Below are positions 16,194-26,172 of a stretch of 64,000 nucleotides of DNA, one piece after another. The notes beneath the pieces were generated by a model that was given only the letters and a program-made list of their open reading frames with translations, ran no database searches and was not told the origin of the DNA. Origin of the DNA: Janthinobacterium sp. Marseille (lineage in GTDB: Bacteria; Pseudomonadota; Gammaproteobacteria; Burkholderiales; Burkholderiaceae_D); the NCBI RefSeq assembly GCF_000013625.1, contig NC_009659.1, positions 1,178,001-1,242,000 of the forward strand. The letters are read 5' to 3'. How positions within the stretch are numbered: the stretch's first letter is position 1; the number at the start of each line of letters is the position of its first letter. The translations under genes were made by a program, and so were the position numbers.

Positions 16194-19100
16194 CTTCCAT
16201 ATCGTAGCCAACTGCAATCGTGGTGCCGCTTGCAGTGATTTTGCGATAGCCGAGGCCCAGTTGCAGTGCTTCGCGTCCTGGTTGTACGCCATCGATCTTG
16301 AAGGCCGGGCCGCCGCTGGCGAAGGTCGCTTCGATCGCTGGGGTATCGGCAAATTCATGCAGGTAACGGGCACGCAGCGTCGCGCTGGAAGAGGCGCTCA
16401 GCTTGTTGCTGAATTCCACACCCAATACGCTTTGTACTGAATTGGCGCTGGTGCTGGCAACAGTTTGTGCCGATGCACCACCGGTTTCGGTATAGCTGCC
16501 GTTGTCGAGGCGGCTGACACGTGCACCCATCAACCAGCGACCGCTCCATGTTGCATCCAAGACGAAAGGCAGGCCGTATTCAAAGCGGGCACCGATCTGG
16601 TTGCCATTGAATTTGCCGCGCAGGGTTTCGTTAAAGCCGGGAATGCTGACCAGGCGTTGCGTGGTGTAACGGTTGGCGGAAATCGCCAGGCTGGCATCCA
16701 GTGTGTAATTGCTTTCGGTACGGCTGAAGTAGCCACCGATATGCAGCGATTTGACATCATTGTCATCGCCGACACCTGCATCGCGACCATCGCTACCGGC
16801 TTGGGTGTAGCCACCGGAGATACCGACCATATCGCTCTTGTTCAGATCGGTTTCATAACCGACTGCCAGGCCTTGTGCATCGAGGTCAAAACCGTTCGCA
16901 CCTTTGCGTGCTTTTTGTTTTGCGATGGAAGCCAGGCCTTGTACCCAGAAGCGGTTGCCAGAAGCGTCGCCACCGGCCAGGCCGGTCTTGTTCATTGCGA
17001 CCTGTTCACCACCACGTGCTGCATCCATGCGATTGTCGAAAGCGGAGAATACGCTGCCTTGTGCTGCGGTCGCGGTGGATTGTGCTGCTGCATTGGTTTC
17101 CGGTGCCAGCTGCGACGTGGCTTCTGACAGCGCACGTGCATTCGGCAAGGATTGCAGGCTGTTCAAGAGCTTGAGGCCTTGTTCCGAATTAGAGAATGCA
17201 CCGGAAGCAAGCTGGTTCAGCGAATTGGCCAGGCCACCGAGGTTTTGCGGCACTGCATTTGCCAAACCGTTCTGGCGATGCGCGACCAGTTGCAGGTCGT
17301 TGCCGCTGCCTTGCAGGCTATATGTATAGAAAGCGCCGCTGCCATTGTTGACTTGCAGATTGCCGGTAGTGGCGTTCAATGTGCCGGCCGACACCAGCGT
17401 GTAATTCGAGCCGTCTGCCACCGCACCGGTGATCAAAGGTCGTATCGTTGCGCCATCAGCGAAGGTCGCGTTACCAGTCACGGTAATCTTGTCACTGATA
17501 TTGTTGGCACCGATGCGTGCTTCCAATACGCCGCTGGCACCTTGTGTATAGTCACCGGCGACAGTCACGTTACGGAAGGTTTCGCCGCTTGCTGCCTGCA
17601 GGGTGCCGTTGACAGTCAGGTTGCCGCTGGCAGTGACATCACCGTTGATGCGCAAGTTACCGCCGGCATCGACCTGGATATTGTTGGCGTCGGTCACTGC
17701 ATAGTTGAAGGTGGTATTGCCGCCCAGAACGGTGATGTTCTGGAAGTTGCTCAGCTGTCCGGCATTGAAGGTTTGCGTGCCATTGGTTTCCAGCAGGTTG
17801 ACGCCGGTACCGCCGTCTATGCTGCCGACCACTACACCACCGAGCAGGCGCAAGGTGTCATTGCCTGTTCCCATATCGATCGCCAGGCCATTCTTGCCTT
17901 CGATGCGGCCATAGTTGACCAGCACGTCATCGCCCGCACCCATTTGCACGGCAGCGCCGGCTACGGTGCTATTGTTTTCGCCGAGGCGTGTGGCATCTGC
18001 ACCGCCGGTAATGACGCCAGTTGCACCGTTGATCAAGGTGTCATCAAAAGTACCGACCAGGCCGACCGCGACTTTCTTGTCACCGATGATGGTGCCTTCG
18101 TTGACGATACTGATGGCTGCAGCTGCTGCGGTGGCCGTACCGCGGCCACTAGCGACTGCAGTGCCGTCGGAACCGTCGTCAATCAGGATGCCTTTGGATT
18201 GGCCGTAGATGGTTGCGCCCGCATGATTGATGATGGTGCCGCCACCTGCGGCAATGCCGTCTGCACCGTTAGGAGCACCACCGGAATCAACACCACCGGC
18301 GCCCAGGCCCTGAATACGGCCATAATTTTCTATGTATGCAACGCCGTCGATATCAACACCGTCGCCGTCACCATTGCTGGTGGTGCTGATGCCACCTGTA
18401 CCAGGTTGCTGGAAGACCTTGCCGTCTCCAGCATATTGGCCGCTGATCGTGCCATAGTTAATCACGGTTCCTGTGCCGTCGCTACCGACACCCGAACCAT
18501 TACGTCCGATAATTTGACCGCCGCGCTGGTTCGTCACCGTCACGCCATTATCTGCAGTAATGCCGTGACGTGGGCCGCTGATTGTTCCGTAGTTTTCAAT
18601 AACGACGCCAGTGTTACCGCCGATATCGATTGCGTCGCTGGCACTGATCGCGCTGTCGCAGGCTGAGCCAAGATAGTCAGGGCATTTGGTATTGACTATG
18701 CCATTACTGATGATTGTTCCGTAGTTTTTGATGGTGGTGTTGGCGCCGGCGCGAATTGCGTCATCGGCATCGGCACGTATCGTTGCGCCGGTATTGGTCG
18801 CGGAACCATTGGTAATCAGACTGCCGCTTGATGACGTAATGCCGCGTGAATCAATCGCTTGCCCGCCGGCCGCGCTGCCCGTGCTCTTTTGCCAGATGGT
18901 GCCTTGGTTATTGATCTCGATTACGATGTTTGCTTTATTGGTACGGATAACATCATTGGCTGCGGCGGATATGGTTGCGCCGGCTGCATTGTTCAGAATG
19001 AGTTTGACTCCGTTTCCGGTCACGTCAATTGTGCGCTCGGTACCGGTTTGTTCGATCGTTCCTGCGTTATTTAACGTGGCTGTGCCGCTCGTGCCAGTCA

Positions 19101-19299
19101 CAGTTACGGCGATGGTTGAGCCACCGAGGCTCAAGCTTGATCCGTTACTGACTGTTCCGGTGTCACCAGCGGTCAGAGTCTTTGTTGTTGTGCCGGAATC
19201 GGTCGGAATGGTGAAGGATGCCGCCCACAAAGGGGAGCACAAGGCTGCCTGCAAAGCTATGACGAGGGGAAGCGGGCGCAAGGGATGGCTGAAACGCAT
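16138..19299 (-). CDS. Autotransporter (type Va) with repetitive passenger
   Basis: 1053 residues, start at ATG 19299 behind GGAG on the minus strand. The signal peptide ends in LCSPLWAASF. Residues ~30-700 are a G/N/T-rich repetitive passenger (recurrent I-x-N-x-G-T-I turns such as IEINNQGTIWQ and VVIENYGTISGP), predicted to be a parallel beta-helix. Residues ~775-1053 form the C-terminal translocator barrel, ending LTAKALWNF with the terminal aromatic required for BAM insertion. It is probably an adhesin or surface structure; no protease or lipase motif is seen. Its 3' end overlaps the convergent hydrolase gene. Confidence 0.92.
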   Translation of the reverse strand: MRFSHPLRPLPLVIALQAALCSPLWAASFTIPTDSGTTTKTLTAGDTGTVSNGSSLSLGGSTIAVTVTGTSGTATLNNAGTIEQTGTERTIDVTGNGVKLILNNAAGATISAAANDVIRTNKANIVIEINNQGTIWQKSTGSAAGGQAIDSRGITSSSGSLITNGSATNTGATIRADADDAIRAGANTTIKNYGTIISNGIVNTKCPDYLGSACDSAISASDAIDIGGNTGVVIENYGTISGPRHGITADNGVTVTNQRGGQIIGRNGSGVGSDGTGTVINYGTISGQYAGDGKVFQQPGTGGISTTSNGDGDGVDIDGVAYIENYGRIQGLGAGGVDSGGAPNGADGIAAGGGTIINHAGATIYGQSKGILIDDGSDGTAVASGRGTATAAAAAISIVNEGTIIGDKKVAVGLVGTFDDTLINGATGVITGGADATRLGENNSTVAGAAVQMGAGDDVLVNYGRIEGKNGLAIDMGTGNDTLRLLGGVVVGSIDGGTGVNLLETNGTQTFNAGQLSNFQNITVLGGNTTFNYAVTDANNIQVDAGGNLRINGDVTASGNLTVNGTLQAASGETFRNVTVAGDYTQGASGVLEARIGANNISDKITVTGNATFADGATIRPLITGAVADGSNYTLVSAGTLNATTGNLQVNNGSGAFYTYSLQGSGNDLQLVAHRQNGLANAVPQNLGGLANSLNQLASGAFSNSEQGLKLLNSLQSLPNARALSEATSQLAPETNAAAQSTATAAQGSVFSAFDNRMDAARGGEQVAMNKTGLAGGDASGNRFWVQGLASIAKQKARKGANGFDLDAQGLAVGYETDLNKSDMVGISGGYTQAGSDGRDAGVGDDNDVKSLHIGGYFSRTESNYTLDASLAISANRYTTQRLVSIPGFNETLRGKFNGNQIGARFEYGLPFVLDATWSGRWLMGARVSRLDNGSYTETGGASAQTVASTSANSVQSVLGVEFSNKLSASSSATLRARYLHEFADTPAIEATFASGGPAFKIDGVQPGREALQLGLGYRKITASGTTIAVGYDMEVRDKYLGHQLTAKALWNF

Positions 19300-19527
19300 T
19301 CTTATGTCTCCGAATAAATTGCCGGATTATGCGTAGCCCAAATGACAAGCTGATTACAGTTTTGTTACGGTTTGATGAATGAGCAACAAAAATTGGAGAC
19401 AGCTCGAGAGCGCCAGAGCGTGCTTTGTATACGCTTGTAAAGTTCGCCTTTAATCGCTTTGGTTATAAGCAAATGACAATTCCGTCATTATCAGAACAGG
19501 GCGGACACGGTATCCTGACGGACAATG
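19300..19527. other. Upstream region of the autotransporter
   Basis: No gene. It holds the minus-strand leader of the autotransporter, with GGAG about nine bases before its ATG, and an AT-rich stretch around 19350-19395. No operator is identified here. The Fur-like palindrome further right (19556-19570) could in principle act on both directions. Confidence 0.45.
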
Positions 19528-19570
19528 TTGCCGAGTTATAAGGCATTCGTTATAATGAGAACTATTCTCA
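19528..19570 (+). promoter_or_regulatory. Strong sigma-70 promoter overlapped by a Fur-box-like palindrome
   Basis: TTGCCG (19528-19533), 17 bases, then TATAAT (19551-19556). Overlapping the -10 is TGAGAA-CTA-TTCTCA (19556-19570), a perfect 6-3-6 palindrome close to the classical Fur box (AATGATAAT-type repeats, here AATGAGAACTATTCTCA). Transcription should start near 19563 and run toward fpr, leaving a leader of about 215 bases. Iron repression is inferred. Confidence 0.65.
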
Positions 19571-19776
19571 AGTAGTTTGTTCTGACCAATACCCATCATG
19601 CAGCGTATTCAGGCTGGCCTGCTGATGTCTGCGATAGTTCAGTCCCGACTGGTAAAATACGCGCTCCTTTTTCCGGGGAAACCCGGGAGTGCCTGTCGCA
19701 CGCGTCGCAACTGGTTTGCCCGTCTGCCTCTGCTTGCTTGTACAAGACAATTTGATATTTAGGATGTATTGATTTT

Positions 19777-20556
19777 ATGGCTGCTTTTGACACTGTTCGT
19801 GTTCTCTCTGTACACCACTGGAACGACACGCTGTTTTCCTTCACTACCACCCGCGAACCGAGCTTCCGTTTTGAAAGCGGCCATTTCGTCATGATCGGTT
19901 TGCCGATCGATGGCAAGAATGTGTTGCGCGCTTACAGTATTGCCAGCCCGTCGTGGGAAGAGCATCTGGAATTCCTGTCGATCAAGGTGCAGGACGGCGC
20001 ACTGACCAAACACCTGCAAAACCTGAAAGTCGGCGATGAAATGCTGGTCGGCCGCAAGCCAACCGGTACACTGGTTATTTCCGACCTGTTGCCGGCCAAG
20101 CGTTTGTTCCTGTTCGGTAGCGGCACCGGCCTGGCGCCATTCATGAGCATCATCCGTGATCCGGATACCTATGAGCGTTTCGACCAGGTGGTCCTGGTGC
20201 ACGGTGTGCGCCTGGTGAGTGAACTGGCTTACCGCGATTACGTGGCAAATGAGTTGCTGCAAATCGAAGGCCTGGGCGAAGAAATCGCAGCCAAGCTTTT
20301 GTACTACCCAACCGTCACGCGTGAGCCTTTCGTCAATGAAGGTCGTATCACGACGGCGATTTCGACCGGCAAGATGTGCGAGGACCTGGGTATCGATCCT
20401 ATGAGCCCATTGACCGACCGCGCAATGATTTGCGGCAGCCCGGACATGTTGAAAGACACCGCCGGCGAACTCGACAAACTCGGCTTTGAAGTGTCGCCGG
20501 GTATCGGCCAGCCGGGTGACTATGTGATCGAACGCGCTTTCGTCGATCGCGGCTAA
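19777..20556 (+). CDS. fpr: Ferredoxin/flavodoxin-NADP(+) reductase
   Basis: 259 residues, the usual length of bacterial subclass FNRs. The FAD-binding motif RAYSIAS (residues ~50-56), the NADP-binding GSGTGLAPF (~112-120), the C-terminal-half motif MICGSPDM and the tail YVIERAFVDRG are all present. The enzyme exchanges electrons between NADPH and ferredoxin or flavodoxin, in oxidative stress defence and iron-sulfur or iron-release chemistry. The Fur-like promoter upstream suggests induction under iron limitation. The leader is long and the ribosome site (AGGA, about 12 bases from ATG) is weak. A perfect terminator follows. Confidence 0.93.
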   Translation: MAAFDTVRVLSVHHWNDTLFSFTTTREPSFRFESGHFVMIGLPIDGKNVLRAYSIASPSWEEHLEFLSIKVQDGALTKHLQNLKVGDEMLVGRKPTGTLVISDLLPAKRLFLFGSGTGLAPFMSIIRDPDTYERFDQVVLVHGVRLVSELAYRDYVANELLQIEGLGEEIAAKLLYYPTVTREPFVNEGRITTAISTGKMCEDLGIDPMSPLTDRAMICGSPDMLKDTAGELDKLGFEVSPGIGQPGDYVIERAFVDRG

Positions 20557-20604
20557 GCACTACAGGATTCGGCCCCGGCACTAGCAGGGTGTCCGGAATC
20601 AAAC

Positions 20605-20647
20605 AATGGCGTTGAATGTCGATATGAACATTCAACGCCATTTTTTT
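20605..20647 (+). terminator. Rho-independent terminator of fpr
   Basis: A perfect 15-bp stem (20605-20619 with 20628-20642), 8-nt loop and a run of T. It ends the fpr transcript. Confidence 0.93.
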
Positions 20648-20985
20648 GCCTGATCTTCTTCACAATTCTTTACCTTGCAGAGGCAGGGTTTGTCTTGATA
20701 ATACGCGGCAGACTCGTTATCGTTAGCTACCGTTAATCCGATGCTGTCGCAGCCGTATTGACGGCATCGCCAGCCACGCCATCATGTTTTGGAATAGCCA
20801 GCCAGTCCGGTCAGGGCTCGTTCACTGCTTATTCACTATCGTGCGCCGAAGTCATCCGGCGCAGCAGTAATCCCGCTGTCACACCAGCGCTTTAAGGTGG
20901 CAGCAGTCGCTCCGGATTTGTTCCTGCGTTGTAGCAAGAGCTATCAGCGTTTTTGATTCAAACCATTTAATCGTTCACTTTTCGA
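20648..20985. other. Intergenic region before the efflux operon
   Basis: About 340 bases without a gene. A candidate promoter for the efflux operon is TTGCAG (20675-20680), 16 bases, GATAAT (20697-20702), which would leave a leader of roughly 275 bases. No clear ribosome binding site precedes the macA start codons at 20986 or 20998. Confidence 0.45.
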
Positions 20986-22710
20986 ATGCCTTTGCCCATG
21001 AAGTCCATTACTTTTTTCGCCGGCCTGCGCCAACGTCTCTTCAGTCGTCGTGCACTGATCGCCTTCCTGATTGTGCTGCTGGCTGCCGGCGGCTATTGGG
21101 GCTGGAAAAAATTCTATGGCAAAAAAGATCCGCGCGAGATTTATCAGGTTGCCGAAGTACAGCGCGGCGATATCCAGGACCTGGTAACGGCGACCGGTAC
21201 CGTACAGCCGCTCGAATACGTGGACGTCGGTGCGCAGGTTTCGGGGCAATTGAAGAAGCTGTATATCGAAGTTGGTTCGGTCGTGAAGGAAGGTGATCTG
21301 CTGGCGGAGATCGACCCGACCGTGTTCCTTGCCACTGTCGATGCGCGCCGTGCGGGTTTGCGTAATCAGTTGGCGACAATGAAGGACAGGGAATCACAGC
21401 TGGCGTTGGCGACCTTGCAGTACAACCGCCAAAAGAACCTGATGGCAGCCGATGCGACAACGACAGAATCACTGCAAACGGCGGAAGCCACATTGCGTTC
21501 GGCCAAGGCGCAAATCGATGCCTTGCAGGCGCAGATCGAACAAACACAATCGACGTTGCGTGCGGATGAAGCCAATCTCAACTATGCAAAGATTTACGCG
21601 CCTATGGATGGTACGGTTGTCTCGCTGACTGCACGCCAGGGCCAGACCTTGAATGCGAACCAGACGGCACCGACAATTTTACGGATTGCCGATTTGTCGA
21701 CGATGACGGTACAGACCCAGGTGTCGGAAGCCGAAGTAGGCAAGCTGCGCAAGGGCATGGAAGTTTATTTCACTACGCTGGGTAGTCAGGGACGGCGCTG
21801 GTATGGCGCTTTGCGCAAGGTTGAGCCGACGCCTACGGTGACCAATAACGTGGTCTTGTACAACGCACTGTTTGATGTGCCTAATAAAAACCAGGCCTTG
21901 ATGCCGAGCATGACGACGCAGGTCTTCTTTATCGCGGCAACAGCCAGGGATGCATTGCTGGTGCCGACTGCGGCAGTAACTACCAGCCGCGGTTCCGGCA
22001 ATGCCGGTGGCCGACGTGAACGTGGCGAAGGCGGTGAACGCAAGGGTGGTGAGCGCAACCCAGCTGAAGCAAGCGAACGTAAACCGGTGGAATCCGGCGA
22101 CAAGAAAGCGACGGATACAACTGCTGCTCCAGTCAAAGCACCAACTGCGCCTGCAGCCGGCACAGACAAGGCCAAGGCCGGTGCGAACCAGTTTGCGAAT
22201 ATGACTCCGGAAGAACGTCGTGCCGCATTTGAAAAAATGAGCCCGGAAGAACGTGAAGTGATGCGTGAGCGTCGTCGTGCGTTGCGTGAAGCGGAGAAGC
22301 TGGCTGAAACACCGGCGACGGAAACCGCAGCGGCAGCCGTGACAGCGAAGAAAGACGAAGCCAAATCTGCCAAGGGTGACAAAGCACAGGCCGGCTCGCC
22401 TGCTGCCAAAGGTAATGCTGCGGCAGATGCATCAACCTCCAGCAGCGGTTTTGCCGAACAAAGCACCACGCGTACACCGCGTACCGGTACTGTGAAAGTC
22501 ATTGGCAAGGATGGCAATATCGAACAACGCAAGGTCGAGCTGGGTGTTACCAACCGTGTGCAGATGCAGGTCTTGAGCGGCCTCGAAGAAGGTGACACGG
22601 TCGTGCTCGGCATGAAGCTGCCACCATCGACCAAACGTCCGGCTGCCGCAACTAACCAGCAAGGCGGTATGCCGCCTGGCATGGGCGGACCATCGGCACG
22701 GGGTCGTTGA
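20986..22710 (+). CDS. macA: MacA-like periplasmic adaptor with large charged insert
   Basis: 574 residues against about 370 for E. coli MacA. It has an N-terminal membrane anchor (residues ~25-42), a biotinyl-lipoyl-like half motif ([20 protein letters not shown]), a helical hairpin (~110-195), the second lipoyl half ([20 protein letters not shown]) and a beta-barrel domain. About residues 335-495 are a low-complexity K/E/A-rich insert with [20 protein letters not shown], inside the membrane-proximal domain. The chain resumes with [20 protein letters not shown]. An alternative start is ATG 20998. It couples MacB to the outer membrane channel. Its TGA overlaps the macB ATG. Confidence 0.9.
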   Translation: MPLPMKSITFFAGLRQRLFSRRALIAFLIVLLAAGGYWGWKKFYGKKDPREIYQVAEVQRGDIQDLVTATGTVQPLEYVDVGAQVSGQLKKLYIEVGSVVKEGDLLAEIDPTVFLATVDARRAGLRNQLATMKDRESQLALATLQYNRQKNLMAADATTTESLQTAEATLRSAKAQIDALQAQIEQTQSTLRADEANLNYAKIYAPMDGTVVSLTARQGQTLNANQTAPTILRIADLSTMTVQTQVSEAEVGKLRKGMEVYFTTLGSQGRRWYGALRKVEPTPTVTNNVVLYNALFDVPNKNQALMPSMTTQVFFIAATARDALLVPTAAVTTSRGSGNAGGRRERGEGGERKGGERNPAEASERKPVESGDKKATDTTAAPVKAPTAPAAGTDKAKAGANQFANMTPEERRAAFEKMSPEEREVMRERRRALREAEKLAETPATETAAAAVTAKKDEAKSAKGDKAQAGSPAAKGNAAADASTSSSGFAEQSTTRTPRTGTVKVIGKDGNIEQRKVELGVTNRVQMQVLSGLEEGDTVVLGMKLPPSTKRPAAATNQQGGMPPGMGGPSARGR

Positions 22711-24695
22711 TGGACGAGCAGATGGATATGGATGTCGTGAGCAATATCACGCGTCCACATGATGAAACGCCACTGATCGAGTTGCGCGGCGTCACCAAGA
22801 CTTACCGCAATGGCGGACTGGAAGTCGAGGTGCTGCACGGCATAGACCTGAAAATCTATGAAGGCGAATTCGTCGCCATCATGGGCGCATCCGGCTCGGG
22901 TAAATCGACGCTGATGAATATCCTCGGTTGCCTGGATAGACCGACGACCGGCAGCTATCACTTCATGGGACGCGATGTGTCCGGCTTCGATCGCGACGAA
23001 CTGGCGATGTTGCGCCGGGATGATTTCGGTTTCGTGTTCCAGAGTTACAACCTGATCGCTTCCGCCAGTGCAGTCGAGAACGTCGAAGTACCGGCCATGT
23101 ATTCCGGCTTGCCGCCGGCCGAGCGGCATGCGCGGGCGCAAGCCTTGCTGGCGGAACTGGGCCTGGCTGAGCGCTCGCACCACCGGCCGAATCAATTGTC
23201 TGGTGGGCAGCAGCAGCGGGTGTCGATTTCACGCGCGCTGATGAATGGTGGCCGCATCATCCTGGCCGATGAGCCGACCGGTGCGCTGGACAGCAAGAGC
23301 GGGCAGGATGTCATGAAGTTGCTGGCGGATTTGTCGGCGCGCGGGCATACGGTTTTGCTGATTACGCATGCGAAGGAAGTGGCCGACCATGCGCAACGCC
23401 TGATTGAAATCAAGGATGGTCATATCCTGTCCGATCCGGGGCCGGCGCAACAGTCGCCGACGCAGGCAACATTTATTCGTCCGGTAGTGGCCGGCGTGGG
23501 TTCGCGCCTGGCGGACATGCTGGAAGCGGCCAAGATGGCACTGCGTTCATTGCGCGCCAACTTCTTCCGTTCAGTGTTGACGTTGCTCGGTATCGTGATC
23601 GGTGTGGCCTCCGTGATTGCGATGCTGGCAATTGGCGACGGCGCCAAGCAGGAAGTGGTGGAGCGCATCAGTGCGATGGGTTCCAACCTGTTGCTGGTGC
23701 GTCCGGGTGTACCGAACCAACGCGGTTTCAACAGTACCGCGACGCTGGTGGTTGATGACGTTCGCGCCATCGATGAGTTGCCGAATGTACTGGCGGCGGT
23801 GCCGGAACAAAGCAGTAGCGTCACCTTGCGCTTCGGTACGTCAGACACTTCGACCAGCGTGACAGGCACCTCGGCCAAATTCCCATTGGCACGCCAATGG
23901 CCGGTGGCACAGGGTACTTTCTTCAGCGAAGAAGATGAATCGAATTACGCTGCGGTCGCAGTGCTGGGCAAGACCGTCGCAACTGCATTGTTTGGCGAAG
24001 ACAATCCTATCGGCGAATTTGTCCTGGTGAATAACCTGCTGTTCCAGGTCGTCGGTGTGATGTCGGAGCGCGGTGCTTCGCCGATGGGTTCAGACCAGGA
24101 TGATGTGGTGTTCGTGCCGTACTCAACCAGCAGCCTGCGTTTGTCCGGCCAGCGATTTTTACGCAATGTGACGGTGGCGGTAGAGAACGTCGACCATATA
24201 GACAATACGCAGGAAGAAGTCGACAAGCTGCTGCTGGAACGCCACGGTACCGTTGATTACCAAATCCGCAATATGGCTTCCATCATGGAAGCGATGGAGC
24301 AGACGCAAAACACCCTGACCATCCTGCTTGGTTCGATTGCCGCGATTTCCTTGCTGGTCGGTGGTATCGGCGTGATGAACATCATGCTGGTCTCGGTGAC
24401 CGAACGTACCCGCGAGATTGGGATCCGTATGGCGACCGGTGCGCGTGAGAGCAATATCATGCAGCAATTCCTGATCGAAGCGGTGGTGGTGTCCGCCATC
24501 GGCGGTGCCATCGGTGTGGTTGGCGGGTTGGCGACGGCGGCGGTGATCGATGCCTTTGGCACCCCGATCAAATATTCGCTGACACCGGTAGTGCTGGCCT
24601 TTGGCTGTGCCTTCATGACGGGCCTGGTGTTCGGTTACCTCCCAGCAAAAAAAGCAGCGCAACTCGACCCTGTGGTCGCCTTGTCGGCAGAATGA
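22710..24695 (+). CDS. macB: MacB-type ABC exporter (ATPase-permease)
   Basis: 661 residues from ATG 22710 (TGATG overlap with macA). An N-terminal ATPase domain (residues ~20-250) carries Walker A GASGSGKS, signature LSGGQQQR and Walker [14 protein letters not shown] first membrane helix (~300) is followed by a periplasmic MacB_PCD domain (~320-500) and three C-terminal membrane helices with the conserved [20 protein letters not shown]. It acts as a mechanotransmission pump exporting substrates from the periplasm (macrolides, lipopeptides, siderophores in various relatives). The substrate here is not determined. Confidence 0.94.
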   Translation: MDEQMDMDVVSNITRPHDETPLIELRGVTKTYRNGGLEVEVLHGIDLKIYEGEFVAIMGASGSGKSTLMNILGCLDRPTTGSYHFMGRDVSGFDRDELAMLRRDDFGFVFQSYNLIASASAVENVEVPAMYSGLPPAERHARAQALLAELGLAERSHHRPNQLSGGQQQRVSISRALMNGGRIILADEPTGALDSKSGQDVMKLLADLSARGHTVLLITHAKEVADHAQRLIEIKDGHILSDPGPAQQSPTQATFIRPVVAGVGSRLADMLEAAKMALRSLRANFFRSVLTLLGIVIGVASVIAMLAIGDGAKQEVVERISAMGSNLLLVRPGVPNQRGFNSTATLVVDDVRAIDELPNVLAAVPEQSSSVTLRFGTSDTSTSVTGTSAKFPLARQWPVAQGTFFSEEDESNYAAVAVLGKTVATALFGEDNPIGEFVLVNNLLFQVVGVMSERGASPMGSDQDDVVFVPYSTSSLRLSGQRFLRNVTVAVENVDHIDNTQEEVDKLLLERHGTVDYQIRNMASIMEAMEQTQNTLTILLGSIAAISLLVGGIGVMNIMLVSVTERTREIGIRMATGARESNIMQQFLIEAVVVSAIGGAIGVVGGLATAAVIDAFGTPIKYSLTPVVLAFGCAFMTGLVFGYLPAKKAAQLDPVVALSAE

Positions 24696-24696
24696 A

Positions 24697-26121
24697 ATGA
24701 AATCAATGAACCCACGTTTTACTTTCCGTCATACCCGTCTCGCATTGGCCATTGCCGCAGTGCTGGCGCTGGGTGCCTGCGCCGGCCGTATCGATGCGAC
24801 CAAACCGAACCTGGAAATGCCGGCTAGCTGGACCGAAGCATCATCGGCTACCGCAGAGTTGCAACGCGACTGGTGGCGCGGTTTTGGTTCGGATGAATTG
24901 TCCGGCCTGATTGACCAGGCACTGGCAAACAATCCTGATTTGAATATCGCAGCGGAACGTGTGACCCAGGCCGAGATTACGGCGCGTCTTGCGGGTGCAT
25001 CCTTGTTTCCGTTGCTGACGGTCAGTGCGAATACCGGTGTCGGCTCCAGCAAGCCCGGCCAAACTGCAACGGCAACCGGCTGGACCAGAAACGAAAGCTC
25101 GGGCGTCGCACTCGCGGTGGCTTATGAGGTCGATGTCTGGGGCAGGGTCGCCGCAGTGGCGAGCGGCGCGAACGCTTCCCTCAATGCCAGCCGCTACGAT
25201 ATGGAAACCGTGCGACTGACGCTGACGACCGGTGTCGCCAACGCTTACTTCCAGACCCTGGCGTTGCGCGTACGCCTGAAGGTGGCACAGGAAAACCTGG
25301 CTATCGCAGAGAAGGTGTATTCGATCGTCGAGGCGCGTTACCGCTTTGGTTCGGCTTCGGCACTTGATATGAGCCGCCAGCGCGGTGCGGTGCTGGCGCA
25401 AAGAAACATCCTGCTGCCTTTGCAGGTGCAGGAGCGGCAGACTGTCAGCGCACTGGCGATCCTGCTCGGGCGTCAGCCGCAAGCCTTGCAGGTTGCCGCA
25501 CAGGATTTGAATGTCCTGACCGTACCGGAAGTCAGCCCGGGTTTGCCGTCGACGCTGATCACGCGCCGGCCTGACCTGGCAAGCGTGGAAGCCCAATTGT
25601 TTGCCGCCGATGCAAATGTGGCGGCAGCGCGTGCGGCTTTATTGCCGACGATTTCACTGACCGGTGCCGCGGGTAATTCCAGTGCCGCTTTGCTGGCCCT
25701 GGGTAATCCGGCTTACAGCGTCGGGCTGACGGCTTCGTTCGTGCAGACGCTGTTTGACGGCAATCGTTTGCGCCTGCAGGTGGAGACCAGTGAATCAGTG
25801 CGTCGCCAATTGGTGGAAAGTTACCGTCGTACTGTCTATGCATCGCTGAAGGAAGTCGATGATGCACTCAGCAACGCCAGCCGCAATCTGGCACAGGAAC
25901 AGGCGCAAATCGAAATCAGGAATGAAGCACGACGCGCATTGCAGTTGTCCGAATTGCGCTATCGCGAAGGTGCGGATGATTTGAATACGCTGCTGGATGC
26001 ACAGCGCACCCTGTTTGCGGCTGATGACCAGGTGGCGCAGCAGCGTTTGCTGCGCCTGACCGGTACCACCGATGTCTTCAAATCACTGGGTGGTGGCTGG
26101 AGCAGGACGCCAGTGCAGTAA
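24697..26121 (+). CDS. NodT/OprM-type outer membrane efflux lipoprotein
   Basis: 474 residues. The lipoprotein signal ends in AAVLALGACA (Cys near residue 28). Two outer membrane efflux (OEP) repeats follow, with DWWRGFGSDELSGLIDQAL typical of the NodT/CmeC group and a later VEARYRFGSASALDMSRQ / LRYREGADDLNTLLDAQ pair. It completes the tripartite pump with the MacA and MacB proteins encoded immediately upstream (one base between stop and start). This gene set resembles PvdRT-OpmQ of pseudomonads in layout, but no siderophore genes are in the window. Confidence 0.92.
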   Translation: MKSMNPRFTFRHTRLALAIAAVLALGACAGRIDATKPNLEMPASWTEASSATAELQRDWWRGFGSDELSGLIDQALANNPDLNIAAERVTQAEITARLAGASLFPLLTVSANTGVGSSKPGQTATATGWTRNESSGVALAVAYEVDVWGRVAAVASGANASLNASRYDMETVRLTLTTGVANAYFQTLALRVRLKVAQENLAIAEKVYSIVEARYRFGSASALDMSRQRGAVLAQRNILLPLQVQERQTVSALAILLGRQPQALQVAAQDLNVLTVPEVSPGLPSTLITRRPDLASVEAQLFAADANVAAARAALLPTISLTGAAGNSSAALLALGNPAYSVGLTASFVQTLFDGNRLRLQVETSESVRRQLVESYRRTVYASLKEVDDALSNASRNLAQEQAQIEIRNEARRALQLSELRYREGADDLNTLLDAQRTLFAADDQVAQQRLLRLTGTTDVFKSLGGGWSRTPVQ

Positions 26122-26138
26122 GCCGACATGTGAGAAAA

Positions 26139-26170
26139 GCGGTTGCCAGGGAAACCGGGCCGCCGTTTTT
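26139..26170 (+). terminator. Probable terminator of the efflux operon
   Basis: Several overlapping GC hairpins (for example CGGTT / AACCG) are followed by GCCGCCGTTTTT. It lies three bases before the 3' end of the convergent cytX gene. The stem is imperfect, so this is moderately supported. Confidence 0.45.
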
Positions 26171-26172
26171 AT

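Noticed and set aside
17152..18666. 504-codon plus-strand open frame
   Set aside because: It lies antisense inside the repetitive autotransporter passenger; the Cys-rich, low-complexity translation with no ribosome site is a by-product of the biased codon pattern.
19598..19762. 54-codon frame in the fpr leader
   Set aside because: No Shine-Dalgarno sequence and an Arg/Leu-rich product without family features; kept only as part of the leader finding.
21786..23195. 469-codon minus-strand open frame
   Set aside because: Antisense to macA/macB; the S/A/P-rich product reflects the low-complexity MacA insert.
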